From the NCBI GenBank assembly GCA_037954235.1, contig JBBMOA010000005.1:1691501-1755500 (forward strand): DNA of 64,000 nt. The letters run 5' to 3'. Position 1 is the first letter of the stretch; each line of letters opens with the position of its first letter. The translations under genes and the position numbers were made by a program. Positions 19,711 to 32,855 of the stretch are shown here, piece after piece. The notes under the pieces were generated by a model, which worked only from the letters and a program-made list of their open reading frames with translations, was not told the DNA's origin and searched no databases. This stretch comes from Aulostomus chinensis (lineage: Eukaryota > Chordata > Actinopteri > Syngnathiformes > Aulostomidae).

Positions 19711-21385
19711 GAGGGTGAGGGTCAAAAAATCTCTCTGGATGGCTCCACCCACCTCAGGGTGAGGGTCAAAAAATCTCTCTTGATGGCTCCCCCCACCTCA
19801 GGGTGAGGGTCAAAAAATCTCTCTGGATGGCTCCACCCACCTCAGGGTGAGGGTCAAAAAATCTCTCTTGATGGCTCCACCCACCTCAGGGTGAGGGTCA
19901 AAAAAATCTCTCTGGATGGCTCCCCCCACCTCAGGGTGAGGGTTAGGGTCAAAAAATCTCTCTCGATGGCTCCACCCACCTCAGGGTGAGGGTCAAAAAA
20001 TCTCTCTCGATGGCTCCCCCAACCTCAGGGTGAGGGTGAGGGTCGAAAAATCTCTCTCGATGGCTCCCCCAACCTCAGGGTGAGGGTCAAAAAATCTCTC
20101 TTGATGGCTCCACCCACCTCAGGGTGAGGGTCAAAAAATCTCTCTTGATGGCTCCACCCACCTCAGGGTGAGGGTCAAAAAATCTCTCTGGATGGCTCCC
20201 CCCACCTCAGGGTGAGGGTTAGGGTAAAAAAATTTCTCTCGATGGCTCCACCCACCTCAGGGTGAGGGTCAAAAAATCTCTCTCGATGGCTCCCCCAACC
20301 TCAGGGTGAGGGTCAAAAAATCTCTCTTGATGGCTCCACCCACCTCAGGGTGAGGGTCAAAAAATCTCTCTTGATGGCTCCACCCACCTCAGGGTGAGGG
20401 TCAAAAAATCTCTCTTGATGGCTCCACCCACCTCAGGGTGAGGGTCAAAAAATCTCTCTTGATGGCTCCACCCACCTCAGGGTGAGGGTCAAAAAATCTC
20501 TCTTGATGGATGCCCCCACCTCAGGGTGAGGGTCAAAAAATCTCTCTTGATGGCTCCCCCCACCTCAGGGTGAGGGTGAGGGTCGAAAAATCTGTCTCGA
20601 TGGCTACCCCCACCTCAGGGTGAGGGTGAGTGTCAAAAAATCTCTCTCGATGGCTCCCCCACCTCAGGGTGAGGGTCAAAAAAATCTCTCTTGATGGCTC
20701 CACCCACCTCAGGGTGAGGGTGAGGGTCAAAAAATCTCTCTGGATGACTCCCCCCACCTCAGGGTGAGGGTAAAAAAAATCTCTCTTGATGGCTCCACCC
20801 ACCTCAGGGTGAGGGTCAAAAAATCTCTCTCGATGGCTCCCCCCACCTCAGGGTGAGGGTCAAAAAATCTCTCTCGATGGCTCCACCCACCTCAGGGTGA
20901 GGGTTAGAGTCAAAAAATCTCTTTCGATGGCTCCCCCCCATCAGGGTTAGGGTTAGGGTCAAAAAATCTCTCTCGATGGCTCCACCCAGCTCAGGGTGAG
21001 GGTCAAAAAATCTCTCTTGATGGCTCCACCCACCTCAGGGTGAGGGTCAAAAAATCTCTCTTGATGGCTCCACCCACCTCAGGGTGAAGGTCAAAAAATC
21101 TCTCTCGACGGCTCCCCCCACCTCAGGGTTAGGGTCAAAAAATCTCTCTCAATGGCTCCACCCACCTCAGGGTGAGGGTCAAAAAATCTCTCTGGATGGC
21201 TCCACCCACCTCAGGGTGAAGGTCAAAAAATCTCTCTGGATGGCTCCACCCACCTCAGGGTGAGGGTCAAAAAATCTCTCTGGATGGCTCCACCCACCTC
21301 AGGGTGAGGGTCAAAAAATCTCTCTGGATGGCTCCACCCACCTCAGGGTGAGGGTCAAAAAATCTCTCTGGATGGCTCCACCCAC
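19711..21385. repeat. 44-bp satellite with telomere-like hexamers
   Basis: About 38 units of 44 bases read TCAAAAAATCTCTCT, a variable base pair, ATGGCTCCACCCACC and TCAGGGTGAGGG. The G-rich end varies by whole hexamers: GGGTGAGGG, GGGTGAGGGTTAGGG and GGGTTAGGGTTAGGG all occur, for example near 19940, 20220 and 20950. No promoter or gene is visible. An 89-residue frame across it on the minus strand is a by-product of the repeat. Confidence 0.97.
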
Positions 21386-21737
21386 TCGTTCATCTACTCA
21401 CTGACCAAAATGCAGTCTAATTCCAGTAAATTTGTGCAGAAGAAATGGTCATTTGTGCTGCTTCTTTGTTCATTTATTTGGTTTAGTTGGTATTTTTGAA
21501 CGTGTTCTCTTTCAATTCACATTTTGTCCATTACCTTCATCACCAGAGTCTCCATCTCATCACATGACTAAAGTCTGGGTTCTGTGTTGGTGGTAAAATA
21601 CCCTTCCATGCCCCTCACTGGTCTGCACACAGAAAAGCATATTTGACTGGTTTCAGATCTCTTAGCTTGTTCTCTGTTCTCTGTCTCAAAGCAGCTGAGG
21701 CAGCTTTAACCACTCAACTCTAACCAACTCATTTGGA

Positions 21738-24700
21738 GAAACTCTCACTCCATCACTGTAGCATCATGTGGAGGATAGTAGCAACTCTTACCACATCACT
21801 GTCGCATCATTTTGAGATTTTTCAGAAACTCTCACCACATCAATGTAGCATCATTTTGAGATTTTAAGAAACTCTCACTACATCACTGTAGCATCATTTT
21901 GAGATTTTAAGAAACTCTCACCACATCACTGTAGCATCATTTTGAGATTTTAAGCAACTCTCACTACGTGACTGTAAGCATCATTTTAAGGTTTTAAGCA
22001 ACTCTCACGACATCACCATAGCATCATTTTGAGGATAGTAACAAATCTCACTATGTGACTGTCAGCATAATTTTGAGATTTTTAGCAACTCTCACTACAT
22101 CACTGTCGTGTCATTTTGAGATTGTAAGCAACTCTCACCACATCACTGTAGCATCATTTGGAGGTTTTTAGCAACTCTTACTACAACACTGTAGCATCAT
22201 TTTAAGGATCGTAGCAACTCTCACTACATTACTGTAGCATCATTTTGAGGTTTTTAGCAACTCTTACTACATCACTTTAGCATCATTTTGAGATTTTTAG
22301 CAACTCTCACTACATCACTGGAGCATCATTTTGAGATTGTAAGCAACTCTCACTGCATGACTGTTGCATCATTTGGAGGTTTTTAGCAACTCTTACTACA
22401 ACACTGTAGCATCATTTTAAGGATCGTAGCAACTCTCACCACATCACTGTAGCATCATTCTGAGATTTTAAGCAACTCTCACTACGTGACTGTAAGCATC
22501 ATTTTAAGGTTTTAAGCAACTCTCACGACATCACCATAGCATCATTTTGAGGATAGTAACAAATCTCACTATGTGACTGTCAGCATAATTTTGAGATTTT
22601 TAGCAACTCTCACAACATCACTGTCGCATCATTTTGAGATTTTTAGCAACTCTTACTCCATCACTGGAGCATCATTTTGAGGTTTTTCGCAATTCTCACC
22701 ACATCACTGTCGGCATCATTTTGAGATTGTACACAACTCTCACTACATCACTGTAGCATCATTTGGAGGAACTCTCACTCCATCACTGTAGCATCATTTA
22801 GAGGATAGTAGCAACTCTTACCACATCACTGTCGCATCATTTTGAGATTTTTCAGAAACTCTCACCACATCACTGTCGCATCATTTTGAGAAACTCTCAC
22901 TCCATCACTGTAGCATCATTTGGAGGATAGTAGCAACTCTAACCACATCACTGTCACATCATTTTAAGGTTTGAAGCAACTCTGACTGCATCACTGGAGT
23001 ATCAATTTGACGTTCGGAGCAACTCTCACTACATCACTGTAGCATCATTTGGAGGATAGTAGCAACTCTCACCACATCACTGTCGCATCATTTTTAGATT
23101 GTAAGCAACTCTCACGACGTCACTGGAGCATCATTTTGAGGGTAGTAGCAACTTTCACTACATCACTGTCATATCATTTTGAGATTGCAAGCAACTCTCA
23201 CTACATCACTGTAGCATCATTTTTGAGATTTTTAGCAACTCTCACTACATCTCTGTAGCATCATTGTGAGGTTAGTAGCAACTCTCACGACGTCACTGGA
23301 GCATCATTTTGAGGATAGTAGCAACTTTCACTACATCACTGTCATATCATTTTGAGATTGCAAGCAACTCTCACTACATCACTGTAGCATCATTTTTGAG
23401 ATTTTTAGCAACTCTCACTACATCTCTGTAGCATCATTGTGAGGATAGTAGCAACTCTCACTACGTGACTGTCAGCATCATTTTAAGGTTTTAAGCAACT
23501 CTCACTACGTCACTGGAGCATCATTTTGAGGATAGTAGCAACTCTCACTAGATCACTGTCGCATCATTTGGAGGATAGTAGCAACTCTCACTACATGACT
23601 GTCAGCATCATTTTAAGGTTTTAAGCAACTCTCACTACATCTCTGTAGCATCATTGTGAGGATAGTAGCAACTCTCACTACGTGACTGTCAGCATCATTT
23701 TAAGGTTTTAAGCAACTCTCACTACGTCACTGGAGCATCATTTTGAGGATAGTAGCAACTCTCACTAGATCACTGTCGCATCATTTGGAGGATAGTAGCA
23801 ACTCTCACTACATGACTGTCAGCATCATTTTAAGGTTTTAAGCAACTCTCACTACATCACTGTAGCATCATTTTTGAGATTTTTAGCAACTCTCACTACA
23901 TCTCTGTAGCATCATTGTGAGGATAGTAGCAACTCTCACTACGTGACTGTCAGCATCCTTTTAAGGTTTTAAGTAACTCTCACGACATCACAATAGCATC
24001 ATTTTGAGATTTTTAGCAACTGTCACTACATGACTGTAGCATCATTTGGAGGATAGTAGCAACTCTCACTACATTACTGGGAACTCTTACGACATCACTG
24101 GAGCATCATTTTGATGTTTTGAGCAACTCTCACTACATTACTGTAGCATTATTTTGAGGATCGTAGCAACTCTCACGACATTACAGTAGCATCATTTTGA
24201 GGTTCGTAGCAACTCTCGCTACATTACTGTAGCATCATTTTGAGGTTCGTAGCAACTCTCACGACATTACTTTAGCATCATTTTGAGCATGGTAGCAACT
24301 CCCATTACATCACTGTAGCATCATTTGGAGGATCGTTGCAACTCTCACTACATCACTGTCGCATCATTTTGAAATTCGTAACAACTCTCACTACATGACT
24401 GTCAGCATCATTTTGAGGTTCGTAGCAACTCTCACTACATCACTGTGGAATCATTTTGAGGTTTTTAGCAGCTCTCACTACATCACTGTAGCATCATTTT
24501 GAGATTTTAAGCAACTCTTACAACAACACTGTAGCATCATTTTGAGGATAGCAGCAACTCTCACTGCATCACTGGAACATCATTTGGAGGATAGTAGCAA
24601 CTCTCACTACATCACTGTAGCATCATTTTGAGGTTTTTAGCAACTTAATACATTACTTTAGCATCATTTTTAGGATCGTAGCAACTCTCTCTACATTACT

Positions 24701-27700
24701 GTAGCATCATTTCTTAGGTTTGTAGCAACTCTTACTACATCACTGGAGCATAATTTTGAGGTTTTCCGCAATTCTCACCACATCACTGTCGGCATCATTT
24801 TGAGATTGTTAGCAACCCTTACTCCATCACTGGAGCATCATTTTGAGGTTTTTCGCAATTCTCACCACATCACTGTCGGCATCATTTTGAGATTGTACGC
24901 AACTCTCACTACATCACTGTAGCATCATTTGGAGGAACTCTCACTCCATCACTGTAGCATCATGTGGAGGATCGTAGCAACTCTTACCACATCACTGTCG
25001 CATCATTTTGAGATTTTTCAGAAACTCTCACCACATCACTGTCGCATCATTTTGAGAAACTCTCACTCCATCACTGTAGCATCATTTGGAGGATAGTAGC
25101 AACTCTAACCACATCACTGTCACATCATTTTAAGGTTTGAAGCAACTCTGACTGCATCACTGGAGTATCAATTTGAGGTTCGGAGCAACTCTCACTACAT
25201 CACTGTAGCATCATTTGGAGGATAGTAGCAACTCTCACCACATCACTGTCGCATCATTTTTAGATTGTAAGCAACTCTCACGACGTCACTGGAGCATCAT
25301 TTGGAGGATAGTAGCAACTCTCACCACATCACTGTCGCATCATTTTGAGATTGCAAGCAACTCTCACTACATCACTGTCGCATCATTTTTGAGATTTTTA
25401 GCAACTCTCACTACATCTCTGTAGCATCATTGTGAGGATAGTAGCAACTCTCACTACGTGACTGTCAGCATCATTTTAAGGTTTTAAGCAACTCTCACGA
25501 CATCACAATAGCATCATTTTGAGATTTTTAGCAACTCTCACTACATGACTGTAGCATCATTTGGAGGATAGTAGCAACTCTCATTACATTACTAGGAACT
25601 CTTACGACATCACTGGAGCATCATTTTGATGTTTTGAGCAACTCTCACTACATTACTGTAGCATTATTTTGAGGATCGTAGCAACTCTCACGACGTTACA
25701 GTCGCATCATTTTGAGGTTCGTAGCAACTCTCGCTACATTACTGTAGCATCATTTTGAGGTTCGTAGCAACTCTCACGACATTACTTTAGCATCATTTTG
25801 AGCATGGTAGCAACTCCCATTACATCACTGTAGCATCATTTTGAGGTTAGAAGCAACTCTTACCATATCACTGTAGCATAATTTTGAGATTTGTAGCATT
25901 TCTCACTACATCACTGGAGCATCATTTCTTAGGTTAGTAGCAACTCTCTCCACATCACTGAAGCATCATTTCTTATGTTTGTAGCAACTCTCATGACATC
26001 ACTTTCGCATCATTTCTTCGGTTCGTAGCAACTCTCAGTACAACACTGTAGCATCATTTTTAGGTTCGTAGCAACTCTCACTACATGACTGTCAGCATCA
26101 TTTTGAGGTTCGTTGCAACTCTCACCAAATCACTGTCAGCATCATTTTGAGGTTTTTCGCAACTCTCACTACATTACTGTAGCGTCATTTTGAGGATCGT
26201 AGCAACTCTCACGACATTACAGTAGCATCATTTTGAGGTTCGTAGCAACTCTCGCTACATTACTGTTGCATCATTTTGAGCATGGTAGCAACTCCCATTA
26301 CATCACTGTAGCATCATTTTGAGGTTAGAAGCAACTCTTACTACATCACTGTAGCATAATTTTGAGATTCGTAGCATTTCTCACTACATCACTGGAGCAT
26401 CATTTCTTAGGTTAGTCGCAACTCTCTCCACATCACTGAAGCATCATTTCTTATGTTTGTTGCAACTCTCATGACATCACTTTCGCATCATTTCTTCGGT
26501 TCGTAGCAACTCAAATTACATCACTTTCACATCATTTTGAAATTAGAAGCAACTCTCATGACATCACTTTAGCATCATTTTGAGGTTCGTAGCAACTCTC
26601 ACTACATCACTGTAGCATCATTTTGAGATTTTTAGCAACTCTTTCTACATTATTTTCAGCATTATTTTTAGGTCCGGAGCAACTCTCATTACAGCACTGT
26701 CAGCATCATTTTGAGCATAGTAGCAACTCTCACTACATCACTGTAGCATCATTTTGAGCATAGTAGCAACTCTCACCACATCACTGAAGCATAATTTCTT
26801 AGGTTCGTAGCAACTCTTATTCCATCACTTTCGCATCTTTTTGAAATTAGTAGCAACTCTCATTACATCACTGTCAGCATCATTTTAGCATAGTAGCAAC
26901 TCTCAGTACAACACTGCAGCATCATTTTGATATTGTTAGCAACTCTCAGTACAACACTGTAGCATCATTTTTAGGTTAGTAGCAACTCTCACTACATGAC
27001 TGTCAGCATCATTTTGAGGTTCGTTGCAACTCTCACCAAATCACTGTCAGCATCATTTTGAGGTTTTTCGCAACTCTCACTACATCACTGGAGCGTCATT
27101 TTGAGGTTTGTAGCAACTCTTTCTACATTATTTTCAGCATCATTTTGAGGTTAGTAGCAATCTCATAACATCACTGTAGCATCATTTTGAGATTAGTAGC
27201 AACTCTCACTACATCACTGTAGCATCATTTCTGAGGTTAGTAGCAACTCTCACCATATTACTGTCGCATCATTTCTGAGGTGAGAAGAAACTCTCATTCC
27301 ATCACTTTAGCATCATTTTGAGATTACTAGCAACTCTCACTACATCACTGTAGCATCATTTCTTAGGTTAGTAGCAATCTCATAACATCACTGTAGCATC
27401 ATTTTGAGATTAGTAGCAACTCTCATTACATCACTTTAGCATCATTTTGAGGTTAGTAGCAACTCTCACCACATCACGGGAGCATCATTTTGAGGTTAGT
27501 AGCAACTCTCATGACATCACTTTAGCATCATTTTGAAATTAGTAGCAACTCTCACTACATCTCTGTAGCATCATTTTGAAATTAGTAGCAACTCTCATTA
27601 CATCACTGTAGCATCATTTTGAAATTAGTAGCAACTCTCACTACATTACTGTCGCATCATTTCTGAGGTCAGTAGCAACTCTCATGACATCACTTTAGCA

Positions 27701-29310
27701 TCATTTTGAAATTAGTAGCAACTCTCACTACATCTCTGTAGCATCATTTTGAAATTAGTAGCAACTCTCATTACATCACTTTAGCATCATTTTGAAATTA
27801 GTAGCAACTCTCATTACATCACTGTCGCATCATTTTGAAATTAGTAGCAACTCTCACTACATCACTGTAGCATCATTTTGAAATTAGCAGCAACTCTCAC
27901 TACAATACTGTAGCATCATTTTGAAATTAGTAGAAACTCTCATTTCATCACTGTCGCATCATTTTGAAATTAGTAGCAACTCTCACTACATTACTGTAGC
28001 ATCATTTTTATGTTTTAAGCAACTCTCACTGCATCACTGGAGCATCGTTTCTGAGGTTAGTAGCAACTCTCATTATATCACTTTAGCATCATTTTGACAT
28101 TAGTAGCAACTCTCATTACATTACTTTAACATCATTTTGAGATGATTAGCAACTCTCATATTCACTGTAATCATCATTTTGAGTGGAGTCGCAACTCTCA
28201 CTGCATGACTGTAGCATCATTTCTTAGGTTTGTAGCAACTCTCATTCCATCACTGTCACATCATTTTGAGGTTCGGAGCAACTCTCACCACATTACTGTA
28301 GCATCATTTCTTAGGTTTGTAGCAACTCTCATTCCATCACTGTCACATCATTTTGAGGTTCGGAGCAACTCTCACCACATTACTGTAGCATCATTTCTTC
28401 GGTGAGAAGAAACTCTCATTCCATCACTTTAGCATCATTTTGAGATTACTAGCAACTCTCACTACATCACTGTAGCATCATTTCTTAGGTTAGTAGCAAC
28501 TCTCACTACATCACTGTAGCATCATTTTGAGATTAGTAGCAACTCTCACTACATCACTGTAGCATCATTTCTGAGGTTAGTAGCAACTCTCACTACATCA
28601 CTGTAGCATCATTTTGAGATTAGTAGCAACTCTCACTACATCACTGTAGCATCATTTCTGAGGTTAGTAGCAACTCTCACTACATCACTGTAGCATCATT
28701 TTGAGATTAGTAGCAACTCTCACTACATCACTGTAGCATCATTTCTGAGGTTAGTAGCAACTCTCATTATATCACTTTTGCATCATTTTGAAATTAGAAG
28801 CAACTCTCACTACATCACTGTAGCATCATTTTGACATGAGTAGCAACTCTAATTACATCAATGTAGCATCATTTTAAGGTTTTAAGCAACTCTCACTACA
28901 TCACTTTAGCATCATTTTGAGATTAGTAGCAACTCTCACTACATTACTGTCAACATCATTTTTAGGTTAGCAACTCTCACGACATGACTCATTACTCATG
29001 TCATTACTGTTGCATCACTTCTCAGGTTAGTAGCAACTCTCATTACATCACTGTCGCATCATTTTGAGATTTTTGGCAACTCTCACAACATCACTGTAGC
29101 ATCATTTGGAGGATCGTAGCAACTCTCACTACATCACTGTCGCATCATTTCTTGGGTTTGTAGCAACTCTCACTACATTACTGTAGCATCATTTGGAGGA
29201 TCGTAGCAACTCTCACTACATCACTGTCGCATCATTTCTTAGGTTAGTAGCAACATTCATCACAATACTTCATTTTGAAATTAGTAGCAACTCTCACTAC
29301 ATCAATGTAG
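21738..29310. repeat. 43-bp satellite, 7.6 kb
   Basis: The unit is TAGCAACTCTCACTACATCA, CTGTAGCATCATTTTGAG and a variable ATTAG, GTTCG or GATAG end. The length gives roughly 175 units. Larger structure is present: about 22.66-23.26 kb recurs at 24.83-25.43 kb with a spacing of 2166 bases. Toward the right end, two-unit (86-bp) repeats occur at 28237-28400 and 28470-28760. The array stops some 30 bases before the right inverted-repeat arm. Confidence 0.97.
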
Positions 29311-30427
29311 CTACCATAATACCATAATAATACCATACATAGTAGTTACCAGAAATGAGAGCAGAGTTCAATTTCAATATAAAAGCGGGAGCCAGGAGAC
29401 AAGACAGACACAAGGCCAACCAAGAACACCGCTAGGGCATGGACGTGACATTGCCGTCTGGGGAGGGAAGGGACAAAGGTTCTTCTTGAGATTTGTCTTC
29501 AGTGTTTCACTTTTTTTCCGATATTGGGGTGCTAACCTCAGAACTGGAAGGCTCCCCCGCAGTTTTTGTGAAATAAGACTTCACCTTTATGAAGGGGTGA
29601 GTCACATGGACTCTTAGGGAGCTGAGAACAGAAACGGTACCTGTCCTTCACGTGTGTGTGTGTGTGTGTGTGTGTGAGTGTGTGTGTGTGAGTGTGTGTG
29701 AGTGTGTGTGTGTGTAAAACACATACTGACACACATTAAAATACCCATTCATGGGTTTTTATGAAGTTGATGGGAGGCCGTGCATTGTTTGACAATGACA
29801 GAGTCAGAGAAGGCAATCCTGGTTCAAATTAATCTAACATGACACAAAACCTGACCGCTCTGGGGGGTTCATCTCTCACCTGACACAGTTGGTCACCCCC
29901 CCCCCCCCCCCATCAAACCTGTCACCATCAGAGGAAAGCTTCCAAGCTCACCTTTCCAGCAATAATCAGCTGCTGTCACCAACTAAGAGCGGTCAACATT
30001 TGCCACACTGGAGCCCGTTCACTACGGCTGGAATGAGGTGTTCCTGCAGCAACGTTAGCACCCCTGTTCATTCCCTGTAAATGTGGACCTCCGGAAACTT
30101 TCCCAGCTCCCCCAACTGTGGCAAGAGGCCCTCCAGTGTTAAGGGTGACACCTCCAGCCTCAGGAGTACCTTTTACATGCAGCATCCCAGTTCTCACCTT
30201 CCACCACACCACATCATTCCTACCTAAAGTCCTTCATGGGACCTCCATTTCAGGGGAAAGCGCGTTGCCATGTGGTGAGAGGATCCTTTCTTGATGCACC
30301 TGTCAGTGAGTTCCCACCACTTTCAGAGACTTGAAAAGGTGCTGGTCAAGAAACACCATCTTGAAAAAAGAGAAACATCACTTTCTAAGAGAGTTTGTTG
30401 ACAGGATTGAAGGCAGTTTGATGAGTG

Positions 30428-30782
30428 TCATAGGGGGAAAGGAGGGTTCCCCAGCTGAACCACCAGCATGGTGTCTGCACCTCATGGAGATCCTGGGTCC
30501 TGGTCCAGGCAATGACAAGCAGCCTGAGAAAAGAAGGTAGAGAACCTGGGAGCTGGAGAAGCAGAGGGACTCTGGAGCACACGCAGGTCTCTGGTTCTGT
30601 CTGTTGGAGACTGTATTTTAGAACTGATAGAACCAGAACCATAGAAGGATAAATCAGTGAGTCATTAGGAGGATCAAAGAGGACAGAGAACGTAGTGAAA
30701 TGAAGGAAGAACATTTATTTGAGTACATAAACATTTGTCAATATTAAAAACACACATTAAACAGTTACATCACCAATTCAAC
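30428..30782 (-). repeat. Dispersed repeat R1, right-arm copy
   Basis: This is the right-arm mirror of 1786-2140, in reversed orientation. Confidence 0.75.
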
Positions 30783-31319
30783 ATGATATTAGAAATTAGG
30801 AGTAAAAATGTGCTCATTAGTTCAAAACAAACAACTAAAAGTGCTTTTAAATGAAAGGATCAATAAAACAAACGACTAAAGGCACTTTCACAACAAAAGA
30901 TCAAAAGAAAAACCCAACAAAATTGGTTGGGAAGGAGGGCAAAGACCTGTCTGAGGAGGAGAAAGGGGGTGCACAGTCCTTCAGTTCTTGGGACCCCACT
31001 TCTCCCCAGCACCTTGAACTCCCTGAAAATCCCTGCTATTGAACTGTAATCCTGTTTTGATGTGTTTCTGCAATGCTGCCTGCAGTGACACTGGAAGGAA
31101 CCCTTAGGATTCATCCATGTCCTGGTCACAAGCCATGCCTACAAATCCAGCAGGGAGGTGCAAAGGTGCGGCCGTTAAGTGGGTTGGGATCACACGCTGC
31201 TTCCTCAGTGGGGGTTGGGTTTGGGTTAGGAGAATGGGTGGTGGACCACCCTTTCCCTGTTTCCACACATGTCTCCTGGTAGCCTGGTCTGGCCTGGAAA
31301 CAAGTGGACACCATCAGGG

Positions 31320-31382
31320 CCACAGAACTCCATCACAGCCAGAGCTGGGGGCCTGGTCCACCACCCGAAGCTGGTGGGAGTT
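31320..31382 (-). pseudogene. GCK-IV kinase exon scrap in right arm
   Basis: This is the mirrored copy of 1186-1248 and carries the same one-base deletion. It is not a separate gene. Confidence 0.65.
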
Positions 31383-32079
31383 CTGTTGGACAAAGATAGT
31401 GAAGGTGAGCTGTTACCCTTTTGGATCCTGGCTCTTGGAGTGTTGCTCTCTACAACTGAGGCAGGGCCTCAGCACCGTGTGGCACGGCAGCTACAGGCTG
31501 CTGAACAGAAGGCTCAGCGGGGGGGGGGGGGGGGGTCAAGGCAGCACAGAGAACTGTGGGTAGCAGTCCTCCCTCCACCTGGGACCTCTACACCTCACGA
31601 TGCAACACTTTAAAAATGGGATGCTGTTTTTGTTGTCTGCCCCTAAAGCCACTAAATAAATAGTACTTTCAAAACAGGACATGGACAGAGCAGCCACTCA
31701 CTACCGCTCAGAAGTGAGGACACCCTCTTCTTCAGTGGTGTCCTTTATTTGGACTACCTTCTACTTTGGAGATTCATACTGAAGACATCAAATATATCAA
31801 ACAAGATACATGGAGTCATGGAGTAGAGCCAAGAATTGTTAAGAACTGGAACAGGTTTGATATTCTAGCTCCTCAAAGTGCCCTCCCTCTACTCGTCCTT
31901 CTCTCAGGGAGCTTCATGATGTCATCACCTGAAAAGGTTCCCCTCTCAGGTTCACCTTGTCAGGTTCCTTGGTGGAACTTCCTACCTTCTTCCTGGGGTG
32001 GAGCATCAGTGGAGCTGAGCAGAAGTCAGGTTTGTCCCCAGCTGACAGCTCCCTTTACCAACTGGTAGAATTCCTGTCA

Positions 32080-32228
32080 TGGCAGGAACCAGCAGCTCAG
32101 TAGAGAGGAACCACCATCCATCAGTCCTCTCAGACCTGAAGGTCAGGCGCTGTGGAAAACTGAGAAATCTTTGAATGTGTCCACGAGTGCAGTCGCAAAA
32201 ACCAGGAGCTGCAACGAAACCGGCTCAG
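32080..32228 (+). pseudogene. Tc1-like transposase N-terminal fragment (right arm)
   Basis: This is the mirrored copy of the fragment at 340-488, now read on the plus strand. It carries the same internal stop and frameshift and the same abrupt switch to the captured zdhhc21-like sequence. The shared lesions show that the fragment was already dead when the arms were duplicated. Confidence 0.8.
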
Positions 32229-32489
32229 GTGAGGACCAGATCCAAGTCAGATTCCTAATGATGTCATCAGGGGGCTTTCCCAGTGTATTTGATCCTAGAA
32301 TTCTGTCTTTGATCTCAGGACACATCAAAGAAACTGAATTCTGGCGAGTGTGTGAGAGCCTTCCAGGCTGGGCTAGAAAACCCACCTCAACCTTGTGTGC
32401 TCCAGAGGAGAAATCCCAAGCCTGTGTTGTAGCAGCAGGTAGAGCCATCAGTCCACCACCATGAAGCCCCACTTTGTCAAGGACCCTGC
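32226..32489 (+). other. Captured 5' end of a zdhhc21-like gene (right arm)
   Basis: This is the mirrored copy of 79-342. The start codon, the following eight to nine codons and both junctions are the same as in the left arm. Confidence 0.8.
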
Positions 32490-32567
32490 ACATTGGAGAC
32501 CTTTGGTTCCACCGCCGTGGCTTTGTGGACACAGAGAAGGAGAAGGGACGGTCTCTCCATGCAGGGA

Positions 32568-32855
32568 TCCATGAGCCACATGGAGGCCTCTCCTCCCCTC
32601 TCCTCTCTCCTCTCCTCTCCTCGTCTCTCTCCTCTATTCTCCTCTCCTCTCTCTCTCCTCTCCTCCTCTCTCTCCTCCTCTCTCTCCTCTCCTCTACTCT
32701 CCTCTCTCTCCTCTCCTCTCTCTCTCTCTCTCCTCTCCTCTCTCTCTCCTCTCCTCTCTCCTCTCCTCTCCTCTCTCTCCTCTCCTCTCTCTCCTCTCTC
32801 TCCTCTCCTCTCCTCTCCTCTCTCTCCTCTCCTGTCCTCTCCTCTCTCTAGAGCC
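32568..32855. repeat. CCTCT/CT microsatellite
   Basis: The plus strand is a polypyrimidine tract of CTCTC and CTCCT blocks, almost free of purines for about 270 bases. It follows the anchor TCCATGAGCCACATGGAGG. The same anchor, inverted, joins a shorter AGAGG run at 51508-51600. Long polypurine/polypyrimidine mirror tracts of this kind can form triplex (H-DNA) structures. Confidence 0.95.

Larger units (their letters stand above)
29344..32567. repeat. Right arm of a long inverted repeat
   Basis: This is the inverted partner of 1-3216. Every open frame, the 17-base homopolymer and the CA/TG repeat of the left arm recur here on the other strand. The inner end lies a few tens of bases from the last unit of the 43-bp satellite. 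Past the outer end the sequence runs through a short anchor (TCCATGAGCCACATGGAGG) into a CCTCT microsatellite. The same anchor occurs beside an AGAGG run at 51.6 kb, so the arm probably ends inside a Tc1-like composite element. Confidence 0.95.

Noticed and set aside
21738..29310. CRISPR-like array of regular repeats
   Set aside because: The whole 43-bp unit is repeated. There are no unique spacers, and the genomic context is vertebrate.
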